64,000 nucleotides of DNA from JAIBJN01 sp963802795 (GCA_963802795.1 CAWDJV010000005.1:1178001-1242000), one strand, 5' to 3'; positions 8,757 to 19,561 are shown, counted from the first letter of the stretch. A program made the numbers and translations. Notes: generated by a model not told the origin, from the sequence alone.

Positions 8757-9356
8757 CTAGTGAACCGCGACCCCCGGGGTGCCGTCGGCGCGCCGTCGGC
8801 GTCGGAGCAGCGCGGTAGCCGCGAGGACGGCCAGCGCTCCGAGCGCACCGCCGACGAACGGCCAGACCGGGAAGCCTCCCTCGGAAGCGGACGTCGACAC
8901 TGCCTCCACCGGCGCGGGCGCCTTCGGAGGCGTCTGCGTGCCGCCGCCCGCGGGCCCGCCGACGTTCACGGCCTCGAAGGTGTGGGTCTGGGCGCACGGG
9001 ACAGCCTGTCCCTCCGCTCTCGTGAAGTCGTCGTAGACCTCGTAGCTCCAGCTGCCGGCGCTCGGGAACACGACCCGCGCGACGAAGACGGCGGGATCCT
9101 TCGTGGAACGACCCGCGAAGGTCTGCCGCGCACCCGTCTCGGCGTTCACGATCGTGAGCGTGGGCCGAGCTGTGGCCGCATTCGGAAGCGGGTTGACGCC
9201 GTGCTGGAGCACCGTCATCTCAGCTCTCCAGGTGGCCCCCGGGGCGATTCCGGCGGGCGGCGGGCTCAGCCCTACCGTGGCCATGCAGCCGGCGCTCGCC
9301 GCGCCCGCCTGGACGAGTGCGGCGACGGTCACCGCTGCGATCAGGATTCGTCTCAT
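8757..9356 (-). CDS. Exported, membrane-anchored hypothetical protein
   Basis: 199 residues. A signal peptide (about 1-22, ending ASA) is followed by a beta-rich domain of about 110 residues (LTIVNAETG, FVARVVFPSAGSWSYEVYDD) that resembles the Ig-like extracellular domains seen near CopC/YtkA proteins, a Pro-rich linker and a C-terminal transmembrane helix (about 165-185) with a run of arginines behind it. So it is exported and anchored by its C-terminus. Function unknown. Confidence 0.65.
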   Translation of the reverse strand: MRRILIAAVTVAALVQAGAASAGCMATVGLSPPPAGIAPGATWRAEMTVLQHGVNPLPNAATARPTLTIVNAETGARQTFAGRSTKDPAVFVARVVFPSAGSWSYEVYDDFTRAEGQAVPCAQTHTFEAVNVGGPAGGGTQTPPKAPAPVEAVSTSASEGGFPVWPFVGGALGALAVLAATALLRRRRRADGTPGVAVH

Positions 9357-9410
9357 GCAGTTCCTCCTCTCGCGGCTTCTACACCTGCGAGAGGGCGGAG
9401 GTTCCGGACG

Positions 9411-9674
9411 TCAGCGAATCGAGAAGCCGCCCAGGCCCTCGTCGTCCTCCTCGAACACCTCGACTCGCTCGACGAGTGCGTCCCGAGGCCCGCGGCGGGC
9501 GAACGCGACGAGGCGATCGACGCCCTCGACGGGCCCTTCGAAGACGGCCTCCACGGTGCCGTCGCGGTTGTTGCGAGCCCAGCCCGCGACCCCCTGCTCG
9601 AGCGCGAGGCGGCGAACCGTGTCTCGGAAGAACACTCCCTGGACCCGCCCATGGACGACGACACGGCGTCTCAT
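9411..9674 (-). CDS. Acylphosphatase
   Basis: 87 residues, the standard size. It hydrolyses acyl phosphates. The active-site segment HGRVQGVFFRD, with the phosphate-binding loop and catalytic Arg, and the later GWARNNRDGTVEA with the catalytic Asn are both intact, as is the G-P-x-x-A/R-x-V-E segment. It starts divergently from the uracil-DNA glycosylase gene. Confidence 0.92.
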   Translation of the reverse strand: MRRRVVVHGRVQGVFFRDTVRRLALEQGVAGWARNNRDGTVEAVFEGPVEGVDRLVAFARRGPRDALVERVEVFEEDDEGLGGFSIR

Positions 9675-9714
9675 CCCGTCACCCTGACTAGGCTAGTGCC
9701 TAAGCAGGCGCCCC

Positions 9715-10251
9715 ATGAGGATCGAGAGCTTCGTCCGGGACCTCGCCGCCGCTCGGATCGGGGCGACGTTCAACTTCTACCGGGACGGCGACGGCGCCTC
9801 GCTTCGGAGGGCCCGGCTGGCCGCGTACCTCGCCGCTCGCGCCGACGCCCGCCTCCTGCTGGTCGGCGAGGCCGCAGGCTACCGCGGCGCGCGCGTGAGC
9901 GGGATCCCCTTCACATCCGAGCGCCAGCTCAGCGGCGGCCCGCCCGGCGAAGCGACCGCGACCATCGTCCACCGCGTGCTCGCCGAGCTCGCGCTCGTGG
10001 ACGACGTCGTCCTCTGGAACGTCGTCCCCACGCACCCGCACAGGCCCGGGCGTCCTCAGTCGAACCGGCCGCCGACACGAGGCGAGGTCGACGCCGGCGC
10101 GCCTTTTCTCGCCGAGCTCGCCCGCGACCGCATAGTCCTCCCGGTCGGGCGGGTCGCGCACGGGCTCCTGGGCGGGCGGTACATCCGGCACCCGAGCCAC
10201 GGCGGCGCCTCGGCCTTCAGGGCGGCGCTGGTGGACTACGCTGCGTGGTGA
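9715..10251 (+). CDS. Uracil-DNA glycosylase superfamily protein
   Basis: 178 residues. The first active-site motif GEAAGYRGARVSGIPF is close to the GEAPG-x-x-(E)-x-x-x-G-x-P-F box of the superfamily, and the His motif RHPSHGGASAFR lies near the end where the catalytic HPS box is expected. NVVPTHPH in the middle matches the segment that carries the N-x-(V)-P-x-x-P pattern. It would remove uracil or related bases from DNA. A -10-like TAGGCT lies upstream at about 9689. Its stop overlaps the next ATG. Confidence 0.8.
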   Translation: MRIESFVRDLAAARIGATFNFYRDGDGASLRRARLAAYLAARADARLLLVGEAAGYRGARVSGIPFTSERQLSGGPPGEATATIVHRVLAELALVDDVVLWNVVPTHPHRPGRPQSNRPPTRGEVDAGAPFLAELARDRIVLPVGRVAHGLLGGRYIRHPSHGGASAFRAALVDYAAW

Positions 10252-11501
10252 TGGCGACCCCTGCGGCCCAACGCCTGCCGATCGGGCGCAACACGGCCCT
10301 GCTCTCGGCCGCCCTCGCGGCGAACTCGGGAATGCTCCAGCTCTCGGCCGCGGTCGCCACGATCACCTTCGTGCTCGTGACCGGCGTGAAGGGTCTCCTC
10401 GGGCTCGGGCCGGCGATCGTGCTCGCCTCGGGCGCGCTGGCAGCGGTGCCCGCCGGACGGGCGATGGACCGCTTCGGCCGCGTCCCGGTGCTCGCTGCCG
10501 GCTTCGTGATCGGGGCCGTCGGCGGCGGGCTCGCGGCGCTCGGAAGCGCGCTCGACTCGCCCGCCCCGGTTTTCCTCGGCCTCGCCTGTGTAGGCGTGGC
10601 GAGCGGGACGGCGCTGCTCGCCCGCGCTGCGGCCGCCGACATGTATCCACCGGCCCGCCGCGCGCGCGGAATCGCGCTCGTCCTCGCGGGCGCGGTCGTC
10701 GGGGCCATCCTCGGGCCGGCCGTCTTCAGCCCGCTGCTCTCGGGGCGGGAGCTGGACGGCGACTCGCTGGCCCTCCTCTGGCTCGCGGGCTCCTGCTTCA
10801 TGCTCGTCGGGCTCGCGCTCGTCCTCTTCGTGCGGCCCGATCCCCGGCGCATCGCGGAGCTCCTCGCCGTCGGAACGCCCGCCGCCGAGCGCCGCCCGGC
10901 CGCGCCCCTCCGCGAGCTTCTGGGCCGCCCGGGTGTCATCCCCTCGATCCTCGCCGCTCAGGCGAGCTTCGGCGTCATGGTCGGGCTCATGACCCTGACC
11001 GGCGCGGTCGTCGTCGATCACCACGGGCATTCCGGGGAATCGGTGTTCCCGATCATCGGCGCTCACGTGCTCGGGATGTACGCGCTCGTGCTGGTCGTCG
11101 GAGACGTGATCGACAGGATCGGCCGGCCTCCGGCGCTGGTCGGCGGGCTCGGGTTGATGGCCGTTTCTTCCGCCAGCCTGCTCTGGATCACGAGCGTGCC
11201 GTCGACGGCCGTGGCTCTCTTTGGTCTGGGCCTCGGCTGGAACCTCTCCTTCGTCGCGGCCACCGCGCAGCTCGCCGACTGCACCCACGCCTGGGAGCGT
11301 GGGAAGCTCCTGGGCTTCAACGACCTCCTCTCGGGGATGACGGGCGCCGGCCTCGCCCTGCTCGGCGGTTACGCGCTGACGGCGATCGGGGTGACCGCAC
11401 TCGCGGTCGGAGCAACCGTGCTCGTCGTACTCCCGGCGCTCTGGATTGCCCGCCGCGGGCTGCGCCCGACCATCCAGGTGGAGCCCTCCGGAGCCGAATA
11501 G
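10251..11501 (+). CDS. MFS transporter
   Basis: About 416 residues with about twelve membrane helices. Loop motif AGRAMDRFGRVPV between helices 2 and 3 is the MFS signature. ATG at 10251 overlaps the previous stop by one base, so it may be co-expressed with the glycosylase. The frame stays open far upstream to 7500, but that part is Arg-rich shadow of other genes, so I start at 10251. Substrate unknown. Confidence 0.8.
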   Translation: MATPAAQRLPIGRNTALLSAALAANSGMLQLSAAVATITFVLVTGVKGLLGLGPAIVLASGALAAVPAGRAMDRFGRVPVLAAGFVIGAVGGGLAALGSALDSPAPVFLGLACVGVASGTALLARAAAADMYPPARRARGIALVLAGAVVGAILGPAVFSPLLSGRELDGDSLALLWLAGSCFMLVGLALVLFVRPDPRRIAELLAVGTPAAERRPAAPLRELLGRPGVIPSILAAQASFGVMVGLMTLTGAVVVDHHGHSGESVFPIIGAHVLGMYALVLVVGDVIDRIGRPPALVGGLGLMAVSSASLLWITSVPSTAVALFGLGLGWNLSFVAATAQLADCTHAWERGKLLGFNDLLSGMTGAGLALLGGYALTAIGVTALAVGATVLVVLPALWIARRGLRPTIQVEPSGAE

Positions 11502-11509
11502 AAGCCTGC

Positions 11510-11543
11510 TAGAATCCGCGCTCGGCGGACGGTCTGTCCGCCG
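11510..11543 (+). promoter_or_regulatory. Promoter and leader hairpin of rplM-rpsI
   Basis: A -10 box TAGAAT at 11510-11515 is followed by an 8-bp hairpin (CGGCGGAC, loop of 5, GTCCGCCG at 11523-11543) and then CTTTTCT. The hairpin lies where the transcript should begin, 12 nt before the rplM start. It may be a leader element for ribosomal-protein autoregulation or simply the terminator of the MFS gene. Confidence 0.45.
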
Positions 11544-11554
11544 CTTTTCTGCCT

Positions 11555-11986
11555 ATGAAGACGTACTCCGCCAAGCCCACCGAGGTCGAGCAGCGCTGGT
11601 ATATCGTCGACGCCGAGGGCCAGACCCTCGGGCGTCTCGCGACGCGCATCGCCGACACGCTTCGCGGCAAGCGGAAGCCTCAGTTCACTCCGCACGTCGA
11701 CACGGGCGACTTCGTCGTGGTCGTGAACGCGGAGAAGATCGCGGTCACGGGGAACAAGCTCCAGCAGAAGCGCTACTACCGCCACTCCGGCTATCCGGGC
11801 GGGCTCCGCTCGCGCACGCTTGCGGAGCAGCTCGAGCGGCGGCCGACCGAGGTCCTCCGCAAGGCGGTGAAGGGCATGCTGCCTCGAAACCGGCTCGCCC
11901 GGCGCCAGATCACGAAGCTGAAGGTCTACGCGGGGCCGGAGCACCCCCACGAGGCCCAAAACCCGCAGCCGCTCCCGCTCGACTAG
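11555..11986 (+). CDS. rplM: 50S ribosomal protein L13
   Basis: 143 residues, normal length. The whole L13 sequence is recognisable: KTYSAKP, WYIVDAEGQTLGRLAT, the G-K-x-K-P-x-F/Y-T-P-H box, KRYYRHSGYPGGL and KGMLPRNRLARRQ. It assembles early into the large subunit. It is followed after 13 nt by rpsI, the usual bacterial pairing. Confidence 0.98.
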   Translation: MKTYSAKPTEVEQRWYIVDAEGQTLGRLATRIADTLRGKRKPQFTPHVDTGDFVVVVNAEKIAVTGNKLQQKRYYRHSGYPGGLRSRTLAEQLERRPTEVLRKAVKGMLPRNRLARRQITKLKVYAGPEHPHEAQNPQPLPLD

Positions 11987-11999
11987 CATCACCAACGAG

Positions 12000-12398
12000 A
12001 TGGCAACGGACATCGCCCAGTACCTCGGCACCGGCAAGCGGAAGACGTCCGTCGCGCGCGTGATCCTGCGCCCGGGCGACGGCGCCACCTGGATCAACGG
12101 CCGCTCCCTGGAGAGCTACTTCCCACGCGAGGCGCTGCGCGCCACCGTGACCGCTCCGCTCAAGGTGGCGGACGCCGAGGGCCGCTTCGACATCCGCGCC
12201 CGCATCCGCGGCGGAGGCCCCTCGGGGCAGGCCGGCGCCCTTCGCCACGGGATCGCCCGCGCCCTCGTCGAGGCCGACCCCGAGCTGCGCGGCGTGCTCA
12301 AGCGCGAGGGCTTCCTCACTCGGGATGCCCGGATCGTCGAGCGCAAGAAGGCCGGCCTGCACAAGGCGCGCAAGGCGCCGCAGTTCTCGAAGCGGTAG
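12000..12398 (+). CDS. rpsI: 30S ribosomal protein S9
   Basis: 132 residues, normal length. GTGKRKTSVARV at the N-terminus, GGGPSGQAGALRHGIARAL in the middle and the basic C-terminal tail ending in QFSKR, whose last residues reach the P-site tRNA, are all present. glmM follows at 14 nt, an order seen in many actinobacteria and firmicutes. Confidence 0.98.
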   Translation: MATDIAQYLGTGKRKTSVARVILRPGDGATWINGRSLESYFPREALRATVTAPLKVADAEGRFDIRARIRGGGPSGQAGALRHGIARALVEADPELRGVLKREGFLTRDARIVERKKAGLHKARKAPQFSKR

Positions 12399-12412
12399 AC
12401 GGACGCACGGGC

Positions 12413-13683
12413 GTGGCCCGGCACTACTTCGGCACCGACGGCGTCCGCGGAGTGGTCGGCCGGGACCTGACCGAGGACCTCGTCGAACGGCTGGGGTGGG
12501 CGTTCGCGCGCTGGAGCGGCGGCTCGCCGGTGCTCGTCGGGCGCGACACGCGCGCCTCTGGCCCCGCGCTCGAGAGCGCCCTTGCGACCGGCCTCGTCGC
12601 CGGAGGCTCGGACGTCGCGCGCGGAGGCGTGCTCCCGACACCGGCGGTCGCCCTCCTTGCCGAGGATGCCGGTGCGGTCGTCTCCGCTTCGCACAACCCC
12701 GCCGAGTACAACGGCGTCAAGCTGTTCCGGGAGGGAGGAAAGCTCGAGGACGTCGAGGAGGAGCAGATCGAGGCGCTGCTGGAGGCCCGCCGCGACGAGG
12801 TTCCCGCAGGAGCCCTCGTGGACGCGCCCGGGCTTGCCGAGCGCTATGTGGACTTCATTTGCGCGCGCTTCGGCGGCCCTCTCGGCGGGCTCCGGATCGT
12901 CGTGGACTGTGCGAACGGTGCCATGGTGGACGTCGCGCCCGCCGCGTTCGCGCGGCTCGGAGGCGACGTTGCCATCATAGGCAACGAGCCGGACGGAGCG
13001 AACATCAACGAGGGGTGCGGGGCGACGGACCTGACGCTCCTCTCGACCGTCGTTCCGGAGCGGGGCGCCGATCTCGGGGTCGCGTTCGACGGCGACGGAG
13101 ACCGGATGCTGGCCGTCGACTCGGCGGGGAACGAGGTCGACGGCGACCAGATCCTCGCGGTTCTCGCGCTCGACCTCGGCGTCGACCTGGTCGCGGTGAC
13201 GCAGATGACGAACCTCGGCTTTCATCGCCTGATGGAGCAGCACGGGATCCGCGTCGTCACGACCGACGTCGGCGACCGCTACGTGCTCGAGGCCCTTCGT
13301 GCGGAGGGCGGCGTCCTCGGCGGCGAGCAGTCCGGCCACATCATTTATCTCGACGGCCACGTCACCGGCGACGGGCTGGCGGCGGCGCTTCTCCTCTGCG
13401 GCGCCGTCGTGCGGGCCGGGCGACCGCTCGCGGAGCTGGCCGCGGTCCTCGAGCGCTACCCGCAGGCGCAGGAGTCCGTCAGCGTCCGCAGCAAGGAGCT
13501 TCCCCCGCCGTCCTGGACGAGGTGGCGAGGCTCAACGAGGAGCTGGTCGGAGCGGGGCGGATCCTCGTGCGGCCCTCGGGAACCGAGCCCGTCGTGCGCG
13601 TCCTCGCGGAGGCGGAAACCGCCGAGGGAGCGCAGGAGCTCTGTGTTAAGATTGTGACTCTCGTCCAGAGAGAGCTCGGCTAG
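12413..13683 (+). CDS. glmM: Phosphoglucosamine mutase, frame-shifted near its 3' end
   Basis: Converts glucosamine-6-phosphate to glucosamine-1-phosphate for UDP-GlcNAc synthesis. The phosphoserine loop SASHNP (about residue 95), the metal loop AFDGDGDR and the sugar loop GGEQSGHI are intact. After KELP at about 13502 the reading frame breaks in a run of five C: adding one base restores AVLDEVARLNEEL and the phosphate-binding loop RPSGTEPVVRVLAE up to the stop at 13683. Without the correction the frame ends at 13657 with an Arg/Ser-rich tail and no phosphate-binding loop. A sequencing error in the C run is the simplest reading. Confidence 0.9.
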
Positions 13684-13803
13684 CTAGCCAGCCGGCCGGG
13701 TTCGCGCTTTTTCAACTCGTTTTTCGGAAACGGTCAGGCTCCAGGCACAAAATACGCGCATAGCCGGGTCGGGCCCCGGCCGACGGTCAGGAAGGGGTTT
13801 CGA

Positions 13804-15634
<1,831 letters not shown>

Positions 15635-15667
15635 CCGGCGGCACGCTCGCGCGGTGGCGCCGGCCGG

Positions 15668-15964
15668 CTAGCGGCGCCCGAGGAGCCGCCCGAAGGCCGC
15701 GACGAGCTCCTCGGTCCGCTCTTCGCGCTCGTCTCCCGCTCCGGGGCCGAGCACGCAGTGGCGGGTGTGGCCGTCGAGGAGACCGAGCGCGACCTTCTCG
15801 AGCGCGCCTTCGATCGCGCTGATCTGGGTGACGACATCGATGCAGTAGCGGTCTTCCTCGACCATCCGCTGCACGCCGCGGACCTGTCCTTCGATGCGGC
15901 GGAGCCGGGCGATCAGCTGCTCCTTGGACGCGCTGTAGCCGCGCGTGGGCTTGACGGTTGCCAT
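15668..15964 (-). CDS. csoR: Copper-sensing repressor, CsoR family
   Basis: 98 residues. An all-helical CsoR/RcnR protein with RLRRIEGQVRGVQRMVEEDRYC. The Cu(I) ligand set of CsoR is present: Cys in RYCID, then His and Cys spaced H-x3-C in GHTRHC. It represses copper genes and releases DNA on binding Cu(I). ATG at 15964 gives the standard length; the open frame upstream crosses the divergent promoter. It is divergent from the chaperone gene, and a candidate operator lies between them. Confidence 0.9.
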   Translation of the reverse strand: MATVKPTRGYSASKEQLIARLRRIEGQVRGVQRMVEEDRYCIDVVTQISAIEGALEKVALGLLDGHTRHCVLGPGAGDEREERTEELVAAFGRLLGRR

Positions 15965-15983
15965 GACTGAATCCTGCCACACG

Positions 15984-15998
15984 TACCCCCCCACCGTA
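15984..15998. promoter_or_regulatory. Candidate CsoR operator
   Basis: TACCCCCCCACCGTA in the 49-nt gap between csoR and the chaperone gene. The C7 tract bounded by TAC and GTA resembles the G/C-tract operators of actinobacterial CsoR proteins, though the dyad symmetry is imperfect. Confidence 0.4.
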
Positions 15999-16013
15999 TG
16001 GAAGACTACGGCG

Positions 16014-16220
16014 ATGCCGGACGAGGAGCTGCGGTACGACGTCCCCGGCATGCACTGCGACCATTGCGTGCGGGCGATCACCGCCGAGGTCGAAGGCGTG
16101 GACGGGGTGACGAGGGTCGACGTCGACCTGGAGGAGAAGACCGTCGCCGTCCGCGGCGCGGCGATCGACGACGCCGCCCTGAGGCAGGCGATCGCCGAGG
16201 CCGGCTACGAAGCCGCCTGA
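16014..16220 (+). CDS. Copper chaperone, heavy-metal-associated domain
   Basis: 68 residues forming one HMA ferredoxin-like domain. The metal-binding loop is GMHCDHC (M-x-C-x-x-C) near residue 13, and the C-terminal EAGYEAA is typical. It carries Cu(I) in the cytoplasm, as CopZ does. Its place beside csoR and opposite YcnI/CopCD genes supports the copper assignment. No CopA P-type ATPase is present in the window. I start at the ATG at 16014, which gives a standard-length domain. Confidence 0.88.
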   Translation: MPDEELRYDVPGMHCDHCVRAITAEVEGVDGVTRVDVDLEEKTVAVRGAAIDDAALRQAIAEAGYEAA

Positions 16221-16273
16221 GGTCCTGTACGCTCGCGCGGGGGTACGCGCGCGGATTGACCTTTGCTGGGGGT

Positions 16274-16320
16274 GGGCCGGCGCCGTCGCGGAGGTGGTGA
16301 GATGACGACGACGCCGGCCC
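16274..16320. terminator. Hairpin between converging chaperone and ycnI genes
   Basis: A 9-bp stem (GGGCCGGCG with CGCCGGCCC) extended by five more pairs after one mismatch, in the gap between two converging genes. Confidence 0.5.
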
Positions 16321-16335
16321 CTGGGGAGAGCTTCT

Positions 16336-17010
16336 CTAGGTGGCCGTCCTCGGCTTGCGGAAGAGGGCCACTCCGAGAGCGATCAGGCCCGCGGCGAGCC
16401 CGGCAATGCCGAGCCCGATGGCGAGTCCCGTCATGGAGTCGTCGTCGTCATCAGAGCTCGCGGCCGGGGCGGGCGCGGCCTCTTCGGTCGTGGTCGGGGC
16501 TGCCTCGGCCTCTTCCTCGGGAGCGACGACGGTGACCCGCGGTGCGGGCGTGTCGCCCTCCGGGTCGGGATCGACCCACTCGACGACCTCGCCGCTCGAG
16601 TACGTCTGCACGGCGGGGAAGAGAATCTCGTCACCCACTGCGGCGTCCTCGGGGACCTGGAAGCTGAGGCCGAACTCGTCGAACCCGTCCGAGGCAATCG
16701 GCGGGTCGCAGGTCCAGGTGACGCTGACGATCCGCTCCGTCAGGTCCTCGATCGGCTCGGCCAGTTCCTCCCGCTGGACCTCGCGCTCACAGAAAGGATG
16801 CTCCTGGAAGCGGGCCGAAGGGACGTTCTCGGGGAACTGGACCGACACCTCGGTTGTCTCGGCGTCGTCGCGCTCGTTCGGGACGCGGACGACCATGGCC
16901 GCGAACGCGCCCGCCTCCCACTCGCCCGGCTGGATCGTGACGTGCGCCACCGCCGCCGTCGGCAACACGACAGCGGCGGCGGCAAGGAAGACGATCAGAC
17001 GTCGTAGCAC
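16336..17010 (-). CDS. YcnI-like (DUF1775) copper-associated exported protein
   Basis: 224 residues. A signal peptide is cleaved just before AHVTIQPGEW, leaving an N-terminal His typical of YcnI proteins that bind copper outside the cytoplasm. The beta-sandwich domain runs to about residue 150 (RVPNERDD, VSVQFPENV, LSFQVPEDAAVGD). A low-complexity Glu/Ala/Thr/Asp linker and a C-terminal membrane helix (about 194-214) anchor it. It lies 6 nt after the CopC-CopD gene in the same operon. Confidence 0.85.
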   Translation of the reverse strand: MLRRLIVFLAAAAVVLPTAAVAHVTIQPGEWEAGAFAAMVVRVPNERDDAETTEVSVQFPENVPSARFQEHPFCEREVQREELAEPIEDLTERIVSVTWTCDPPIASDGFDEFGLSFQVPEDAAVGDEILFPAVQTYSSGEVVEWVDPDPEGDTPAPRVTVVAPEEEAEAAPTTTEEAAPAPAASSDDDDDSMTGLAIGLGIAGLAAGLIALGVALFRKPRTAT

Positions 17011-17016
17011 TTTCGG

Positions 17017-18789
17017 TTACTCCTCTCCGATCGGAACACCGATCGTTTCTGTCAGTAGGTCGAATTCGCCCATGAGGGCTTCGAGTCGTAGCTCCCACTC
17101 GCCGGCGATCGAGAGTGAGGCGTCCTCGATCACGTACGCGCCGGGCTCGGCCGGATCGGGCTCGGCCACGAGGTCGAGCGGAGGAACCTCCTCGCTCGGG
17201 AGCGACGCGGAGATGCTCACCTCGTTGAGCTCCTCCGGGTGGGGCGTGAACATGAGCCTGATGGTGTTGGGGCCCGGCATGGCCGGGTCAACCGTGACCA
17301 TGACCTGCATGTCCTCGAGGTTCACGGTCTCCTCGAACGGCTCGTGCTCGGCCGGCATCGTCTCCGTCCCGGCATGCTCGCCGGCCATCTCCATCTCGGC
17401 CTCCGTCCGGGCAGGCTCGGCGTTGACGAGCACCGCGGTGACGGCGACGACGGAGACCATGATGGCGAGCTCGACGCTCGCCGCCCTGAGGAAGCGGCGA
17501 CGCTCCAGCACGGATGCGATCCCCGCCTTCAGGCGCGGCACCGCGTAGCGGTTGTTGTAGGCGCCGAGGGCGAGGAGCGGAAGGACGAGAGCGACCTTCG
17601 CCAGCAGGAGAAGCCCGTAGGTCGTCTCCCAGAGGGCGCTCCAGGTGCGAACCTGGAAGTAGCCGTTGGTCACGCCCGCGAGCAGCAGGACTACGACCGC
17701 GACGACCGCCATGTTGGAGAAGCGCGGCACCGCGCGGGTGGCCAGCGGCCACCGGTCGCTCCCGGAGAGCACGAGGGCGAGCACGAGGAAACCGAGCCCG
17801 CCTGTCCAGACGGCTGCGGCGATGACGTGTGCGATGTCCGAGATCAGGGCGAGCGTTCCGGCCGTGCTCGCGTGGCCCGAGAACGACGGCGTCAGCGACA
17901 TGCCCGCGCCGAGCGCGAGCGTGAGCACCGTCAGGGCGCGGCGGTCGCGGTCCTCGGTGTTTCGGAGGGCCAGCGCCGTCAACGCGAGGGTCACGGCCAG
18001 AGCCGCCTGGACGAGCATCATCTCCCCGTAGCGCGTCTCCAGGACCGTCGTGAAGAGGTCCCACGAGAACGCGTCCGCGAGGCTGAGGCCCGAGGCGGCC
18101 GCGCCCTGGAACACGATGTTGAGCAGGGCGACGACCGCCAGCGCCGCCGCGAGCGCGGCGAGGATGCCGTAGAGCCGGCGCCTCACCGGCCACGCGGCCG
18201 ACGGGAGCGCGATCGCGAGGACGGCCGAGCCGCCCACGCTGAGAAGGAGCAGGGCGAAGTCGAAGAAGCGACCGCCCGTGAAGAAGACGTCCACGGCCGT
18301 CGAGGTTCCGGTCAGGGAGCCGACATCGACGCCGGCCGACTGGACCCCCTTCTCCTGGACGTGGAAGACGAACGCGCCCGCAATCGGGTCCGAGTCGGCC
18401 GAGATCGCCCGCCAGGCAACCGTGTAGGTGCCTGGAGCGAGCTCTCCCTCGATGCCGACGCCGACCTCGGCTCCGGAGGACGGAGTCACGTCGTCGGAAT
18501 CGACCTGCTCGCCCTGGCCGTCGAGCACGCGGATGCCCCCGAGGGACATCTCGACGCGCTCGTTGAACCTGAGCGAGACCCGGTCGGGGGATTGCTGCAC
18601 GACGACGTCGTTCCCGGGCTCCGTGCCGAGGAGGACCGAGTGCGCGAAGGCGCTCGGCGCCAGGACGGCCGCCACCGCGCACGCGAGCGCGAGCATCGCG
18701 GCGAGTCGGCTCCGGTGTACTGGCTTCGTCCTACGGATCGTCCTCTCCTCCTTCCCTGGCTCCCGGGTCGCACACATCCGCGACCTCAT
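17017..18789 (-). CDS. CopC-CopD fusion, copper resistance/uptake membrane protein
   Basis: About 590 residues. Signal peptide, then a CopC domain starting at the cleaved AHSVLLGTEP with LRFNERVE, then a CopD region of eight or so membrane helices (about residues 145-440 of this reading), and a C-terminal YtkA-like beta domain (VMVTVDPAMPG, LSIAGEWELRLEAL). It would move or bind copper at the membrane. The frame is open to 19500 and so looks fused to the gene upstream. I separate them at 18789, where an ATG overlaps the likely upstream stop (ATGA). A strong GGAAGGAGG at about 18745 is followed by no ATG/GTG; the next in-frame ATG is 18696. Confidence 0.8.
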   Translation of the reverse strand: MRSRMCATREPGKEERTIRRTKPVHRSRLAAMLALACAVAAVLAPSAFAHSVLLGTEPGNDVVVQQSPDRVSLRFNERVEMSLGGIRVLDGQGEQVDSDDVTPSSGAEVGVGIEGELAPGTYTVAWRAISADSDPIAGAFVFHVQEKGVQSAGVDVGSLTGTSTAVDVFFTGGRFFDFALLLLSVGGSAVLAIALPSAAWPVRRRLYGILAALAAALAVVALLNIVFQGAAASGLSLADAFSWDLFTTVLETRYGEMMLVQAALAVTLALTALALRNTEDRDRRALTVLTLALGAGMSLTPSFSGHASTAGTLALISDIAHVIAAAVWTGGLGFLVLALVLSGSDRWPLATRAVPRFSNMAVVAVVVLLLAGVTNGYFQVRTWSALWETTYGLLLLAKVALVLPLLALGAYNNRYAVPRLKAGIASVLERRRFLRAASVELAIMVSVVAVTAVLVNAEPARTEAEMEMAGEHAGTETMPAEHEPFEETVNLEDMQVMVTVDPAMPGPNTIRLMFTPHPEELNEVSISASLPSEEVPPLDLVAEPDPAEPGAYVIEDASLSIAGEWELRLEALMGEFDLLTETIGVPIGEE

Positions 18790-19500
18790 CTCGAGCCTGC
18801 CGCGAGGGAGGGGAGGCGCGCGCTGGCCTCGGGCGCCGACGAGCGTCGGCGCCGCGGGAATCCAGCAGGGCGCCGGAACCGCCAGACAGGCGGCGTCCTG
18901 CGCGAGCTTGGCGCGCGGCAGCGTCCCCAGGCGCCGGACGAGTGCGCCGGCGGCAGCCAGGAGCGCGCGCGCGGCCAGGAAGGCGACGAGCGCGAACGGA
19001 AACTGAAGGAGCAGGCCGAAGAGGAACGTCGGCTCGAGAATCGTGTGCAGGCCGCCCGCGTCGCTGGCCAGGATCCGCTCGCAGTGCTCCTGGAGGGCGA
19101 AGCCGATCGGCGGGGCGAGCGCGAACGCCCAGAGCGGCGGTCGCTCGGCGCGCCGCGCGCCCGCCAGAACGGCGCCGGCGAAGCCGACGACGACGAGCGC
19201 GATGCAGAGCGAGGCGAGCTGGGTCGTGTGGAGGTAGCCGTGGCCGGTCTCCTCGAGCAGGTGCTCCCGGCGCTCGGCGTGGGGCTCGGCGAAGCGGTAC
19301 GCAAGCCCGTGCGCGGCGAGCGCGCCGGCCACGGTCAGCCCGAGCGAGAGCAGCCAGGCGGAGCGCCGGGCGCCGTCGGTCAAGGCCGTCCTCCCGGGTC
19401 GGTCCGGTCCCGCAGCCAGGCTCTGCGCCACCATGGCGCTCTGCGCAGGCTTTCGCCACGCCCGGACGGTTTCGCAGGTCACATTCATGACCTGGTCCAT
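18786..19500 (-). CDS. Membrane protein of the copper operon (copy 2), probable frameshift near its 3' end
   Basis: About 237 residues with five or so membrane helices (GLTVAGALAAHGLAYRFAEP, then ASLCIALVVVGFAGAVLAG and others). It is related to the upstream gene at 19562-20144: both begin with a helix followed by an H-x-L-A-x-R segment, then Y-L-x-T-x-L-A-L-C-x-A-L, and both end near RAPP. The ATG at 19500 has GGAAGGAGGGGG in front of it. In the given sequence it reads into CopC; one base change in the G-rich stretch 18806-18814 would give RAPPSLAAGSR and a stop at 18786, matching the end of copy 1. Function unknown. Confidence 0.6.
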
Positions 19501-19561
19501 CGCTTACCCCCTCCTTCCCCGAAGGACTACGCCGTGTGACGGCCCCCCGGTTTGCTTGCGC

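Noticed and set aside
7500..11501. A 1333-codon open frame covering both MFS genes and everything between
   Set aside because: Only the last 416 codons have protein-like composition (the second MFS transporter). The rest is Arg/Ala/Gly-rich shadow of genes in other frames, common at this GC content.
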